Assembly: GCA_032871835.1 (NCBI GenBank)
Contig: CM065300.1
Coordinates: forward strand, 115,284,849 to 115,348,848
Source of the DNA: Dipteronia dyeriana
Lineage: Eukaryota > Streptophyta > Magnoliopsida > Sapindales > Sapindaceae
Direction: 5' to 3'
DNA length: 64,000 nucleotides
Shown here: positions 24,440-36,771 of the stretch, in pieces
Numbering within the stretch: position 1 is the stretch's first letter
Layout of the letters: each line of letters begins with the position of its first letter
Program-made: the position numbers and the translations under genes
The notes under the pieces: generated by a model
Seen by the model: the letters and a program-made list of their open reading frames with translations, nothing else
What the model was told of the DNA's origin: nothing
The model's database searches: none

Positions 24440-25873
24440 TTAGGAATATTGGGAGATACATCTTGTAGTAGGGTGTAGGCGTTGAAGCTAGAGTTTCGGG
24501 TGGTGGCTTGAAATCTCTCTAGCACGGGAACCGTTTTACAGTTATTGATTGTATTTCTAATAAGTGGTGTATATCCTGGTTGGAAAGCTATTAAAACAAG
24601 ACAAAAAAGTAGTGTTATGTAATGTGTATGCCTCTTATGTTGAGAGTGAGAGGAAAGAATTGTGATGTACTATTCTTAATATGTAGTCGATGATTTTGTT
24701 ACCATAAGCTTTGGGAGGCGATTTAAATATTGTTCTTCATGTTTCAGAAAGAAGAGGTAGGGTTTTCAACAAGTGGTCGACCAGAGCTTTTATTAACCTC
24801 ATTCTTCAAGCAAAAGTGATAGACACTCCTTTGAGTGGGATGGAGTTCACATGGTCAAATAATAGGGAAGCCGGTTCATGGGCAAGGTTTGACATGTTTT
24901 TGGTCTATATAGAAATCTTCTTATCGTTACCTAATCTCGTTTAAAAAGGTATTCTGAGGTCCATATCGGATCATAAAATGCAATTACTTTGGGTTCTTCT
25001 AAAAAATTCTTAGGTCCTAGTTCTTTTAAAAATTTTAATGGGTGGTTGGAAGATCATGTTTTGATGTCTGTGATAAAGAAAATTTGGAAAAAGTGCAAGG
25101 TTAAAGAAAAGAGTAATTTTAGGTTCACAGGTGAAGTTGAAAGCAGCGAAATACTTTATAAAAAATTTGGATGTGGAAAAATAAAGGAGAGAGTTTTGAC
25201 CAAATATTGAGAAGTCCGATTGGGAAAGTTAAAGGAGAGGGCGGTCATTGAGGGTTGGTCTGTTTCTTAAAGACAAAAGAGAATCAAGATGATGGCTGAA
25301 TTTTGGAAAATTTTTCGTTTAGAAGAACAAGATTAAAGGCAAAAGTTGAGGGTCAAACGGTTGGATTAAAGAGATTGAAATTCTAGTTTCTTCCAATGTG
25401 TGGCGAATGGGAGGCAATGGAACAATTCCATTTAGGACATTTCTTTTGGTGGGGTTAAAAAGTCTCTTTCATACTAGGTCATGGAAGGTGTGGCTGACTA
25501 TTTTGAGAAGTTTTACAAGAATGTGGAGTGGCGAAGGCCTACCATTAGAGGTTTACCACTTAAGAAGCTCTCTATTATGGAAAGGGAGCTTCTAGAGAAG
25601 AAATTCTGCACCGAAGGGGTGTGGGCTACTTTGTCAAGCTGTGAAGCTAACAAGTCTCTCGGACTGGATGGTTTCAACTTAAACTTCATTAAGTCTAACT
25701 GGGATGTGGTACAGGAAGATTTTATGAAGTTTAGGGATGACTTTCATAGAGATGGTTCAGTTGTGAAAAGGTTCAAGTCGACTTTCATAGCCCTGATTCC
25801 CAAATGTGTTAAACCAAAACACATGAAGGATTTCAGACCTATTAGTCTGGTAAGCTCTTTGTATAATGTCTTG
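24440..25873 (+). pseudogene. L1-type LINE ORF2, first part (endonuclease and start of RT)
   Basis: Remains of a plant non-LTR retrotransposon. The apurinic endonuclease-like domain spans about 24460-24930: ALGGDLNIV with the GDxN signature, SERRGR, and SGMEFTWSN followed by ARFDMFLV in place of the usual SRLDRFL. A linker region (24990-25480) is broken by stops. RT begins at 25481: KSLGLDGFNLNF, LIPK and FRPISLVSSLYNVL. The reading stops exactly at the insertion of the pol-less LTR element (25874) and resumes at 36772 with the same frame logic. The N-terminal part of the endonuclease and any ORF1 are absent. It is non-functional. Confidence 0.85.
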
Positions 25874-28253
25874 TGAAAATACAAACAAGGTTAAATGCTT
25901 AAGGCTAACCTATAGGGGGGGTGAATAGGTTAGACACCTTTATCGACTCCCTTAGAAACAAACAAAAGTTTGTCCTTCTAGATTGCTTGTATCACAAAAT
26001 ATATATTAATTAAAGACACTTAATCAATATATAAAGACATGTAAAGTGTGATGCAAACAAGTAATGGTAAGACATACACAATCTATATTATAGAAAGGAA
26101 GTCAACTTACATAAAGAGTTCTATCCATAGTATTCAAATAACAAATACAAATACTAGAGAGATAGAGATAGAGAGAAGTTGACATAAGATATAACGTGGT
26201 AAACCTCGAAGAGGAAACTTCTACGGGTTAGCAACCACCGGCAAACAAAATCCACTAGTACATAAGACAAGTAAAATCTCTTAAGTGACCCCTTCACCTA
26301 GAAACTACCCTCCTATCCTACTAATGATGATGTCGCCCTCATGCTCAACAACTCGAGGCCTCACACCTCTTGTCAAAACTTCCTCGCTCACCTTTCCGGA
26401 TCCTCACGACCCAAGGCAAGACTTCTTGCTCAACTATCCGAGTCCTCCTGACTCTAGTCAAGACTTCCTCGCTCACCTATCCAGATCCTCATGACCCTAG
26501 GCAAGACTTCTTGCTTGACTATCCGAGTCCTCCTGTCTCTAGCCAAGACTTCCTTGCTTGACAATCCAAGGTCTCACACCTCTTGCAAAGACTTCTTGCT
26601 CAACAACATAGGTCTCACACCTATTGTCAAGAATTTCTTCTCACAAGGCATCTAAGTGATCATGAATGCAAAATGCAAACAAGCACGCAACATAGAATGC
26701 CATGATCAACACATCTTATGGGAAATACTAGACATGAGAATGAATGCACAAATCAAATGCAGTCTAGTCAATCATGCATGTTTAAATCATCTAGGTCATG
26801 TAAGATATGTTCAACATTAATCACAACCTAGATACATGAATAGATCTAAACTTAAATCACAAGATATGTTCAATAAATCACAAGATCAAGTTTAAATGAC
26901 ACAAACCAAAAACATGCTAAAATCATATGACAAAGTCATTTAGATTTATGCTAAAGTTCTAGAGCATATTCCTATTTATTGATTCAACAAAACACATGAA
27001 TAGCTCAAAAGAACAAAAGCACATGTATTATGTGAGAATTCGGCCAAGAGAGCCTCATACATGTGAGTAACTATTTTTCACAAAATCAATCAATCAAAGA
27101 TCATCAAATAGTTCTAGAATCAAAGCTAGCACAATACAATCCCAAACATGTGAAAACATAGGCAAAATCAAAACCTAACTCAACATGTATGATTTCAATT
27201 GAAACTCAACCTAGCTTTAAAAGAGTTCAAAACTCAAATCAAAACACTCACAATACACATATATAAGTTGAAGAAGAAAACCCAAGGCAATTGACCAAGT
27301 TTTAAAAGAATACTTTGTGAGAAAATCAATACCTTAGTTGATTTAGGTGCAGCCCCATCTTTGTGTGTTTAGACACCAAAAAAAGCAACAGAAATCACTA
27401 AAACCTTCAGAGAAAAGATGAAGGATGAATATACAAACACTCTCAACTTTGAATCACTCAAATTAGAGTTCAAATGAAGAAGTTATGGTGTTTGGAAGGG
27501 GAGAAAATGTAAAGAGAAAATTTTCTGCACACAAGTTTAAATTTCTTTTTATAATAAAATGTGAGAGGGAAGAGGAATATAAAAGAGAGGGAAAATTGGG
27601 CATCTGAAATGACTAAGAGGGGCAAGAAACAGCGAAGCATGCTTGCTAACCGAGATGGGGCATGGCCATCTCGGGAAAGAAGTGCTTTGCTGACTTTTTT
27701 CTCCTTCGACCTTCCTTCGCGCTCTTCGACCGTTCTAGGATTTTTAGATGGGGCAGAACTCGGATTTTTAATCCGTTTGCGGATTACGAACCGTAACTCT
27801 CACATGGACATAGAAATATAAGATACTTAACCCAGAAAATAATAATTCGACTCGATATACGAAGACAAAGACAATGTATGCAACATGAGTAGAAATAATA
27901 GTATCTTTTGACTTAGAACTTGAAATCAATAGTATGAGTAACCGAAATGAACGGAACTCAATCAAGAATGATTTAAGACTGAAATCAAGTTCAATATCCA
28001 TGTTATACAAATATATACACAAACAAACACAATTCACACTAGAATGCAAACTACATAGAGATAGTCTCCAATCATGCTTTTTTCAAAACATGTTATTTCC
28101 ATGCCAATGCATGAGCATTCATCTTCAAGTGTGTGAATGTGTTATACATGGTGCACAACGATGCATGGACACATATGAATGAATTAACTAAATCATTACA
28201 AGTAAACATTATTTTGATATGGAATTAATGCCAACAAAAACTAAAACCTAACA
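25874..28253 (-). repeat. 3' LTR of the pol-less element
   Basis: 2380 bp, starting TGTTAGGTTTTAG at 28253 and ending GTATTTTCA at 25874 on the minus strand. It contains the ttcacccccc...agg tail, a seven-unit tandem array (26372-26640) and one hairpin (27650-27674). It is about 250 bp shorter than the 5' LTR, lacking among other things the sequence corresponding to 36480-36660. Confidence 0.85.
26372..26645. repeat. Seven-unit ~43-bp tandem repeat in the LTR
   Basis: Units start at about 26372, 26415, 26457, 26501, 26542, 26585 and 26626, each built around 'caagacttcttgctcaac' with 'ctatccgagtcctcctgac' or 'ggtctcacacct' fillers. The same array is in the other LTRs (about 34640-34915 and, reversed, 56290-56590). 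Confidence 0.8.
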
Positions 28254-28267
28254 ATCTCCCCCTTTGG
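28254..28267 (-). other. Polypurine tract of the pol-less element
   Basis: Minus strand: gccaaagggggagat, directly before the 3' LTR start TGTTAGG. Confidence 0.8.
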
Positions 28268-28711
28268 CAAATTCCATGTCAAAACACCTGTACATTTACT
28301 ACAAATATAAAAATGAAGATAGGTCACAAAATCACTCCCTCACATTACAATGAGTAAGATTCCTATAACATATCTTCACCAACTCTTGAACTTCGTCTTG
28401 ATCTTCCCTTGAAGCAACCTACAGATCATCTCAAAGCATAATGCATATACAAGAGAAAAACAACAAATGGCAACAAATAATATGGATAAGAATATACAAT
28501 TAAGTCAACAAATACATGTATCTCCCCCTCAATACATGCCAAAATACAAGAATTCTTAACCAAACCTTAAAACTAATTATTACATGCCATTGAAAGTTTA
28601 AAAGTTCACAAAAACAACATAAAAAGAAACTAAGTAACTAGCAACTCTTTCTCCTTTTTTTTGACATGAAATGATGCCAAAAGGTAAGAAACATACCATA
28701 AGACTCAAATA

Positions 28712-29773
28712 CTAGTTACTTGGTCCACCAAAGAAAGATGTGCATGTAAATGATCTAACATAATGCTTGAGAGGTGGTCTTGAACTTGAGGCAATACACT
28801 CCTCCAACTCTTTTATTCTAGCATCTTGTTTATCAAATATAACACTAAGTTCATCAACCTTCTTCTTCAATTGTAAAGCCCAATCCGAAAGAATGTTTGT
28901 GCTAGTCTCTTGACAATCCACTTGAGAACTACTAAATAGTCCAAAATTATCACATGTTTTACCCTTATCCTTATATGACATGTATGACACACGTTTATCA
29001 CTATACTTTTCTAAGGGTTGTACCAACACATTGTCTTATCTACTCTTAACACCACGAACTAAACACAAAGAAGTTATAAACCCCGGTAATGCAAGCTTTT
29101 TATCTCCTCTAGTAGAGATATCTGCACTATCAATATAAAGCTTATGTAGATCCTCAAGGTTTATAGGTTGATTAGTCACCAAGGCATACACTATTTTGAT
29201 CTTGTCTTTATTCAACTCGGTTGAATTCAAAGATCCAATAATGTCAGTGCAAATGAATAGATGCCAAAATGCACTACCCTTAGTTAACTCATGTTAACTA
29301 ATATAGTCTCTACCTTTCCAATCAAAAGAAGCATTGTCACAAAGAGTTCTACCCATGATATTAAGATTCTCAATGACATCTACATCTAGAAAATTCGAAT
29401 CTATATCATTAGATAGCCCAAGAAACTTGTTATTGTTTTTCGGGTTAACTCTAAACACAACACCCCTAATCTCCATCAAAGCATTCAATAAGGTGGCACT
29501 TTCTCTATATTCAAGATAAATCTCCCTAACAGGAGTATCATTCACTATTCCTCACATGCTCACCCAAGATTCCCAATTTCTATCCTTAATGCATTTAAGA
29601 ACATAAGAATATTTACACTTACCAAAGTCAATGCCTCTCTCTTGAAATATCTTCTTAGTTCTAAAGATCCCTAAATCTTTTGACCTTGAAGCTTTGGATC
29701 CTTTTGAGGTAGACTTGGCTTTCATAATGGGATTCAATTAATTTCCACTTCCGGTAACCTTAGTTCTTCCCAT
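28712..29773 (-). CDS. Env-like / Transposase_32-type ORF of the pol-less element
   Basis: Minus-strand ORF, about 350 codons, starting MGRTKVTG at 29773. An N-terminal basic, Ser/Lys-rich stretch (about residues 10-45; KSTSKGSKASRSKDLGIF) is followed by KKIFQERGIDF, by YSYVLKCIKDRNWESWV, by a domain resembling the 'putative plant transposon protein' family (REIYLEYRES, IRGVVFRVNPKN, FLGLSNDIDS, CDNASFDWKG, then VYALVTNQPINLE and GDKKLALPGFITSLC), and by a C-terminal coiled-coil-like stretch (LQLKKKVDELSVIFDKQDARIKEL). In SIRE/Athila-type elements such ORFs lie downstream of pol and have been called env-like. I see no signal peptide or membrane segment here. In-frame stops near 29742, 29557, 29293 and 29036 break this copy. 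The copy at 60856 matches it closely. Confidence 0.6.
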
Positions 29774-31440
29774 TTGTTCTTGTGTTATAAGATGCTATAT
29801 ACATACAACAAAAGTAAGTGAAAGACGAAACAAGCATATTATTGACAAATATATAAAAACAAAGACATATGACTTAAGAATGAATCATCATGCAAGACAA
29901 AGATAGTGAGTAATATCTTACAAGTATCACTAAGTCAAAATATGCCAACATGTAACAAAATGAAGCACGTGAACATATCATAAAAGAGAAAAATGCCTGG
30001 CATACAATGCTCCCCCTTGATAAATGCTATAACTAAAATCAATGATAGCATAAAGTTCACAAAGATGTTCACACAATCACACATTCAAGCAATTTGAAGA
30101 AATATCAACAAAATAAGCTTCATATGCTAAGAGAGATACACAAAGATTTTTCAAGTTCTCTCATAATTCTTCAATAATTGCTAAAATATCATTATACTCA
30201 TAAACAAAGTGTGTGTGAGAGAGATATGCTTCAAATATATATCAAGAAGTGGTTTGATAATTAACATGCAAACAATTTCCAACAACTATTCATCTTAAGC
30301 TTTTTCCATAAAAAGTCAAACCGATTATCATCCGGAATTTTTGCTTTTCAGAGAATAGATTTCAACATATGATCGTGTGTGTGCATGTGGCTCGTCATCC
30401 CATTTCTGTTTTTCAACCCGAGCTCATTTGATTTTCTACTAAACTCTTTTTTAAACCTTCCTCCTTTTCTTTATAGGCTTTGAAACAAAGAATTTTTTTT
30501 TATGATTTCATTTCAACACTTCTTTGATTTTTTTATTTTTTTTTACATAAACAAAATTCAATTCATGACGGCTTTCACTCATCACAATGGTGTAGCTCTT
30601 TCCAACATTGGGTAGCTTTCACAACCAATTTGTGTAGCCCTTTTCATGAAGGTGCTCGTTAAGTTCTATGTAATTGCCAAAGCAAAATGGATACTAACCA
30701 TAGGTCATTTTAAATGTACTTAAGCATAAAAACTTCAAGATGTATCCAATATTTACATATTAGTAAACTCAACCTACTAGCAAAGCATATAAGAGAAGCA
30801 AGGTGCAATTTTTAGAAACCAAAATTTAATGGCTCATAAGCACATGATCTAAGAGCAATAAGTAGAGACTTAATCAAGATCATTACTTCTCTATTGAGTA
30901 GCTTTCATAGAATATGAAGCTCATATTTTCAAAAGTAATGCTACTCAATATACCATACATAAACAATCATCAAAGTTAAGATCAATGTGAACAATATCAC
31001 TATTAGATCCTAAAATAGCAAATGTCAATGAGAACCATATGTATGCTATACAAAATTTTCTAATATGACATGCCATGAGATGTATATCAAAAATTGAGTC
31101 AAAAGATGAATATCTAAGAGAACATGTATTAGAGTATAGAGATATCTTTTTGCACATTATATTCACCAAATATCATACTTCCGCTCTTTTTATGTGCAAT
31201 CATGCCTTGAATGTCCTCATGTCACCAAGTTGACGATGTTTCACAACAAGAGTATAAAAAGCATAATATCTCAACTCAATCAACACATATATCAAAAGAA
31301 CTTCTCTAAAGTTAATCAACACATTTTGACCATCATAACAAACATGATGTGAGATAACCAAGTTCATATCAATACATGGAGTATTCAAAGCTAGCAAGCA
31401 AGAATTCTCAACACAATTGATATATAGTCTCAAAGCTATC
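29774..31440 (-). other. Gag-to-env spacer with internal polypurine tract
   Basis: Mostly non-coding. The 31200-31440 part continues past gag with a conserved short reading (LRLYINCVENS, then HRQLGDMRTFKA) that I cannot assign. The purine run caagggggagc (minus strand of 30009-30019) closely resembles the real polypurine tract. A counterpart with the same order lies at 59188-60855. No pol remnant was recognised. Confidence 0.6.
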
Positions 31441-34056
31441 TCACTTGTGCTTCTTATTTTTGTGATAAGAGCACTCACCCTTGAACCACTTGTTCTTTGG
31501 TGTACATACACAAACATTTCCATTATCAACATTGACAACAATGTTAAATCTAGAGTAAAGTCTTTCAATGACTTGATTAACAAGAATATCATTAACACAC
31601 TCTTCCTTAACATTTTCAACACAAGCTTTGTCAAGTTGAACAAGATTAGTATTCTTTCTACACCACAACTTCTTCTCATGCTTAGCAATATTATCATGTT
31701 TCTCAACTCTCAAGACCTTAGCATGTTCAAGTTGAAGTTTAATCTCCTTATCTATAGATTCATTTCCTAATTTGCATTTTTCTATATATTTATAACACCT
31801 AGGCTTAATGTGACCTATTGTGTTGCAATAATGACAAATTGGAATAAAAGATGAGATTGTACATTTTGGAGTTGAACTAGATTCACTAGGAGTTTGCAAA
31901 GATACCTTGTTCACCAACTTCTTCTTGGCTTTTGATCTTCTCTTCTTGTGTGGTTTCTTATCAATCATGACTTCATCAAAGTGAGTAGGAAGTGGTGCTT
32001 CCAAGAGCTCCTCTTCAACTACCAAGTCGTCTTCACCACTATGAGAGTTAACAAGATTTGTAACACTAGACACACTTACCGAATCATTTACTAAGTCCTT
32101 GATGGCCTCCTTAGCCGTGTCTATCTCTTCCATCAAATCTTGTTCTCTCTTCTTCAAAGAAGATATCACATTATCCTTCTCAAGGTTTATCTTTTCAAGT
32201 TCTCTAAACTTCTTCATAATATCACTTTTCTCACCAAGAAGTCTACGAGTGACAACCACAATCTCATCTAGTTATTTCTTGATCAAATCATCATTCTCAA
32301 CTACATCTCTTAGAGCATTATCTCTAGCTTCTTCAAGCTTTTCTATCTTTTTGAACAACTCAAGATTAGTAGGAATGGAACTAGAGATTCCATGATGATT
32401 TGCATCAAAGTTCTTGTGCAATGATATTGTACCATCAACATCTAGTGGAGAATGAGAAGCCGTTAGAGCTACAAAGTTTCTCACCAACTCTTCAATCACT
32501 TGAAGACTCACTACTAGAGCTCTCATTGTCACTAGAGTTATCATCACCCCAAGTAGCCCCCAACACTTTACCTTTATTGTCTTTCTTAGATGGCTTCTTA
32601 GTGCACTCACTAGCAAAGTGACCGAAACCATGACAATTATAGCATTGAACATCTTTCTTGTTCATGGCTTGACTATTCTTTTCATTCTTTGGAGATGATG
32701 TTCTCTTAACTCCTTTTTTCTTAGAAGACTTGCCTCTAGGCTTGGCATTCTTTTTTAGAAACTTCTTGAATCTTTTAACCAAAAGAGCCTACCATAATCC
32801 CAACATACAGAGTACATTGATCAGGAACTGCATCTGACCTCAACCATGGTATATCAAAGACCACGATATAACTTGAAGAAGTCGATAAGAGACTCAGGGT
32901 AAAGATTACCCACATATAGCCATCATTAGTTGATATATATGAATCTCACCAGTAAACAGATCTTGGTGAGAGATTCATATAGATCATAGCCCAGTCCTAT
33001 AAGATCATATCATACAAGGTGCCTCAATTCTCATATCTTATATGAATGATTCAGGATAGAATCACCGTACATTACGGAATGGACCGCAACTATAGATTAA
33101 CCACAAATAAAGTACCTAACCTTTTTTGCTATCTATGGACTATTTATATTACACGTCTCGTAATGTATCTATCCATATATAACACTCATATACATAGTTC
33201 AAGATTACATCCGGCAATCTAGGATGTTTATATATGCACAGGTTATAAACTTAAAAAGACGTCAACAATGAATTGAACTTTTCTTTTTATTTATTTTATA
33301 AATCCATTTACATCAACAATAGTTGGCATGTAGCTTGGCATTCTTCTCTTCATTTTCATCATCATTCTCCATCTCAATAACATTGAGAGTGATTCCCTTA
33401 CTCTTAATCTTTGGCTTCAAGCACATCTCATAAGTTTGGAGAGACCCAAGCAACTCATCAATGTTCATCTTTGCTTTCCTCAATGGCCGTCACCTTTGAT
33501 TTGAATCTCTTAGGAAGAGACCTAAAGATTTTCCAATTTAAACGCTCTTTTAAGATAGGTACTCTAAGTGCTTGACATTGGTTAGCAATATTAAGAAGTC
33601 AGAATTGGAAATCTTTAAACTTTTCTTCTTCATTCATACTTCAACCTTTAAATAGTGATGCCAACATTTGAAGCCTTGATTTCTTCACCGCTAAGGTTCC
33701 TTCATTAGTAACTTGGAGAGTATCCCAAGCTTCCTTTGTGGATTCAAGATTTTAAATGTAGGAGAAGTGATGCCCATCAACTCCTCCAAAGATGGCATTC
33801 ATAGCACGATGGTGCCATTTAGCATTCACAAACACATTCGTTGTCCCTTCACTCCTTGGCTTGAGTATCATTGTTCCATCCTCTTGAACCTTGGTAAGAG
33901 GACTATAACCTTTTTCCACTACCATCCAAGCCCTTTCATTAATATAGCAGATGTAGGCTTTCATCCTCAGCTTCTAATACCATAGTTAGTGCCTCGAAGT
34001 AATGGTGGCCTAGTATTTACGGCTCCTTCCGCTATTACATCATCTTGTAAACCCAT
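31441..34056 (-). pseudogene. SIRE-like gag of the pol-less element, interrupted
   Basis: Minus-strand gag starting near 34056. The N-terminal domain reads MKAYICYINERAWMVVEKGY and RAMNAIFGGVDGHHFSYI (33964-33752), then LESLQ-like and retron-type blocks. It is followed by a basic region and a CCHC zinc knuckle CYNCHGFGHFASEC (32640-32600), an acidic Ser-rich stretch, a coiled-coil-like part (LFKKIEKLEEARDNALRDV), a basic patch (KKPHKKRRSKAKKK) and a second knuckle CHYCNTIGHIKPRC (about 31830-31785). Two knuckles this far apart are unusual. It is broken by frameshifts, by stops, and by a foreign LTR fragment at 32787-33318. Gag would package the element RNA in virus-like particles. Confidence 0.8.
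32787..33318 (-). mobile_element. Fragment of a copia-2/copia-3 family LTR inside gag
   Basis: It matches the first about 540 bp of the copia-3 LTR (46700-47215) in reverse complement, including the tgtatatgagtgtc-type and ccatggtatatcaaag blocks. Both ends are truncated, and no target duplication or TG/CA end is visible, so it is not a simple insertion. Confidence 0.75.
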
Positions 34057-34127
34057 GACTTTAAAAGCTTTGCAAAAACCGTGAATGTATTACCCAAACT
34101 CACACTAAGTGCAATCTAGTGTCCTAT

Positions 34128-34137
34128 TCTGATACCA
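34128..34137 (-). other. Primer-binding site (initiator tRNA-Met)
   Basis: Minus strand: tggtatcaga, two bases inside the 5' LTR end. This is complementary to the 3' end of plant initiator tRNA-Met, as in most copia elements. The second copy has tggtatcaaag at 57042-57052. Confidence 0.85.
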
Positions 34138-34139
34138 AT

Positions 34140-36766
34140 TGAAAATACAAACACGGTTAAATGTTCAAGGCTAACCTAGAGTGGGAAGTGAATAGGTTAG
34201 ACACCTTTATCGACTCCTTTACAAACAAAGAAAAGTTTGTCCCTCTAGATTGCTTGTATCACAATATATATATTAATTAAAGACACTTAATCAATATATA
34301 AAGGCAAGCAAAGTGTGATACAAATAAGGAACGGTAACACATACGCAATCTATATTATAGAAAAGAAGTCAACTTACATAAAGAGTTCCATCCATAGTAT
34401 TCAAATAACAAATACAAATACTAGAGAGATAGGGATAGAGAGAAGTTGACACAAGATATAACTTGGTAAACCTCGAAGAGGAAACATCCGCAGGTTAGCA
34501 ACCACCGGCAAACAAAATCCACTAGTACATAAGACAAGTAAAATCTCGCAAGTGACCCCTTCACCTAGAAACTACCCTCCTATCCTACTAATGATGATGT
34601 CACCCTCATTCTCAACAATCCGAGGCCTCACACCTCTTGTCAAGACTTCCTCCCTCACCTTTTCGGATCCTCACGACCTAAGGCAAGACTTCTTGCTCAA
34701 CTATCCAAGTCCTCCCGACTATAGTCAATACTTTCTCGCTCACCTATCTGGATCCTCACGACCCTAGGCAAGACTTCTTGCTCGACTATCCGAGTCCTCC
34801 CAACTCTAGCCAAGACTTCCTTGCTTGACAATCCAAGGTCTCACACCTCTTGCCAAGACTTCTTGTTCAACAACATAGGTCTCACACCTATTGTCAAGAC
34901 TTCCTTCTCACAAGGCATCTAAGTGATCATGAATGCAAAACGTAAACAAGCACGTAACATAGAATGCTATGATCAACACATCCTATGGAAAATACTATAC
35001 ATGAGCGTGAATGCACAAATCAAATGTAGTCTAGTCAATCATGCATGTTTAAATCATCTAGATCATGTAAGATATGTTCAACATTAATCACAACCTAGAT
35101 ACATGCATAGATCTAAACTTGAATCACAAGATATGTTCAATAAATCACAAGATCAAGTTTAAATCACACAAACCAAAAACATGCTAAAATCATATGACAA
35201 AGTCATTTAGATTTAAGCTAGAGTTCTAGAGCATATTCCTATTTATTGATTCAACAAAACACATGAATAGCTCAAAAGAACATAAGCACATGTATTATGT
35301 GAGAATTTGGCAAAGAGAGCCTAATACAGAGAGCCTAATACATGTGAGGAACTATTTTTCACAAAATAAATCAATGAAAGATCATCAAATAGTCCTAGAA
35401 TCAAAGCTAGCACAATACAATCCCAAACATGTGAAAACATAGGCAAAATCAAAACCTAACTCAACATGTATGATTTCAATTGAAACTCAACCTAGCTTTA
35501 AAAGAGTTCAAACTCAAATCAAAACACTCATAATACACATATATAAGTTGAAGAAGAAAACCCAAGGCAATTGGCCAATTTTTAAAAGAAAACTTTGAGA
35601 GAAAATCAATACCTTAGTTGATTTAGGTGCAGTCCCGTTTTTGTGTGTTTAGACTCCAAAAACAGCAACAAAACTTACTCAAAATTTCAGAGAAACGATG
35701 AAGGATGAATAGACAAACACTCTCAACTTTGAATCACTCAAATCAGAGTTCAAATGAAGAAGTTATAATGTTTGGAAGGTGAGAAAACGTAGAGAGAAAA
35801 TTTTCTGCACAGAAGTTTAAATTTCTTCTTAGAATGAAATGTGAGAGGGAAGAGGAATATAAAGGAGAGGGAAAATTGGGCATGTGAAATGACCAAGAGG
35901 GGCAAATAAAATCAGCCAACCATGCTTGCTGTCTGATATGGGGCGTGGGCATATCGGGGCAGCAATCCTTCTGCCTCAAGATGGCCACACGCCATCTCGG
36001 GAAAGAAGTGCTTTGCTGACTTCTTTCTCCTTCGACCTTCCTTTACGTTCTTTGACTGTTCTCCGGCCTCCAAACTTCAATTTTTAATACGTTTGCGGAT
36101 TACAAACTGTAACTCTCATACAGACATGGAAATATAAGATACTCAACCCAGAAAATAATAATTAGACTCGATATACGAAGACGAAGACAATGTATGCAAC
36201 ATGAGTTGAAAGTGTAATATCTTTTGACTTAGAACTTGAATATGAGTAACCGAAATGACCGGAACTCAATCAAGAATGATTTAAGACTAAAATCAAGTTC
36301 AATATCCATGTTATACAAACATATAAATAAACAAACATAATTCACACTAGAATGCAAACTACATAGAGATAGTCTCCAATCATGCATTTTCCAAAACATG
36401 TTATTTCCATACCAATGCATGAGCATTTATCTTCAAGTGTGTGAATATATTATACATGGTGTAGAATGATGTAGGGAGACATATGAATAAATTGTATGTG
36501 TGTGCCTATAATGGTGCACAATGATGTAGGGACACAGATGTATGAATTGTGTGTGTGTGCCTAAGCCTTGTAAGAGAAAGATAAGGTCTTAGTATACCTT
36601 TGTAGAACCATATTGCATCCTTTCTCTTTGAAGATTTAGAACTTGCTTTGACTTGTTGTTCATCCTTCTTTGAAGCTTGAATCATCATGAATCTAAACAA
36701 CTAAATCATTACAAGTAAACATCATTTTGATATGGAATTAATGCCAACACAAACTATAACCTAACA
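34140..36766 (-). repeat. 5' LTR of the pol-less element
   Basis: 2627 bp, from TGTTAGGTTATAG at 36766 to GTATTTTCA at 34140 on the minus strand. It holds two hairpins (35933-35957 and about 35977-36000) and the ~43-bp tandem array. It differs from its partner LTR by many substitutions and indels, so the insertion is not recent. Confidence 0.85.
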
Positions 36767-36771
36767 TCTTG

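Larger units (their letters stand above)
25874..36766 (-). mobile_element. Complete pol-less SIRE-like LTR element (gag + env-like ORF)
   Basis: A full element with two LTRs (25874-28253 as 3' LTR, 34140-36766 as 5' LTR), a primer-binding site, a polypurine tract and a perfect target duplication TCTTG (25869-25873 and 36767-36771), inserted in the RT of a LINE. Between the LTRs lie gag with two zinc knuckles (34056-31441), a non-coding spacer with an internal polypurine tract, and an env-like/Transposase_32-type ORF (29773-28712). No protease, integrase, reverse transcriptase or RNase H can be read anywhere in it. It could therefore move only with enzymes supplied by a relative. The second copy at 54440 has the same architecture. 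Confidence 0.85.

Noticed and set aside
26285..26561. Repetitive proline/serine-rich open frames
   Set aside because: They are translations of the ~43-bp LTR tandem array, which stays open because of its composition.
26372..26645. CRISPR-like array
   Set aside because: Units are degenerate, contiguous and without unique spacers, and the DNA is from a plant nucleus.
28712..29773. A true viral envelope gene
   Set aside because: No signal peptide, membrane segment or cysteine-rich ectodomain is visible; the resemblance is to the plant transposon-protein family only.
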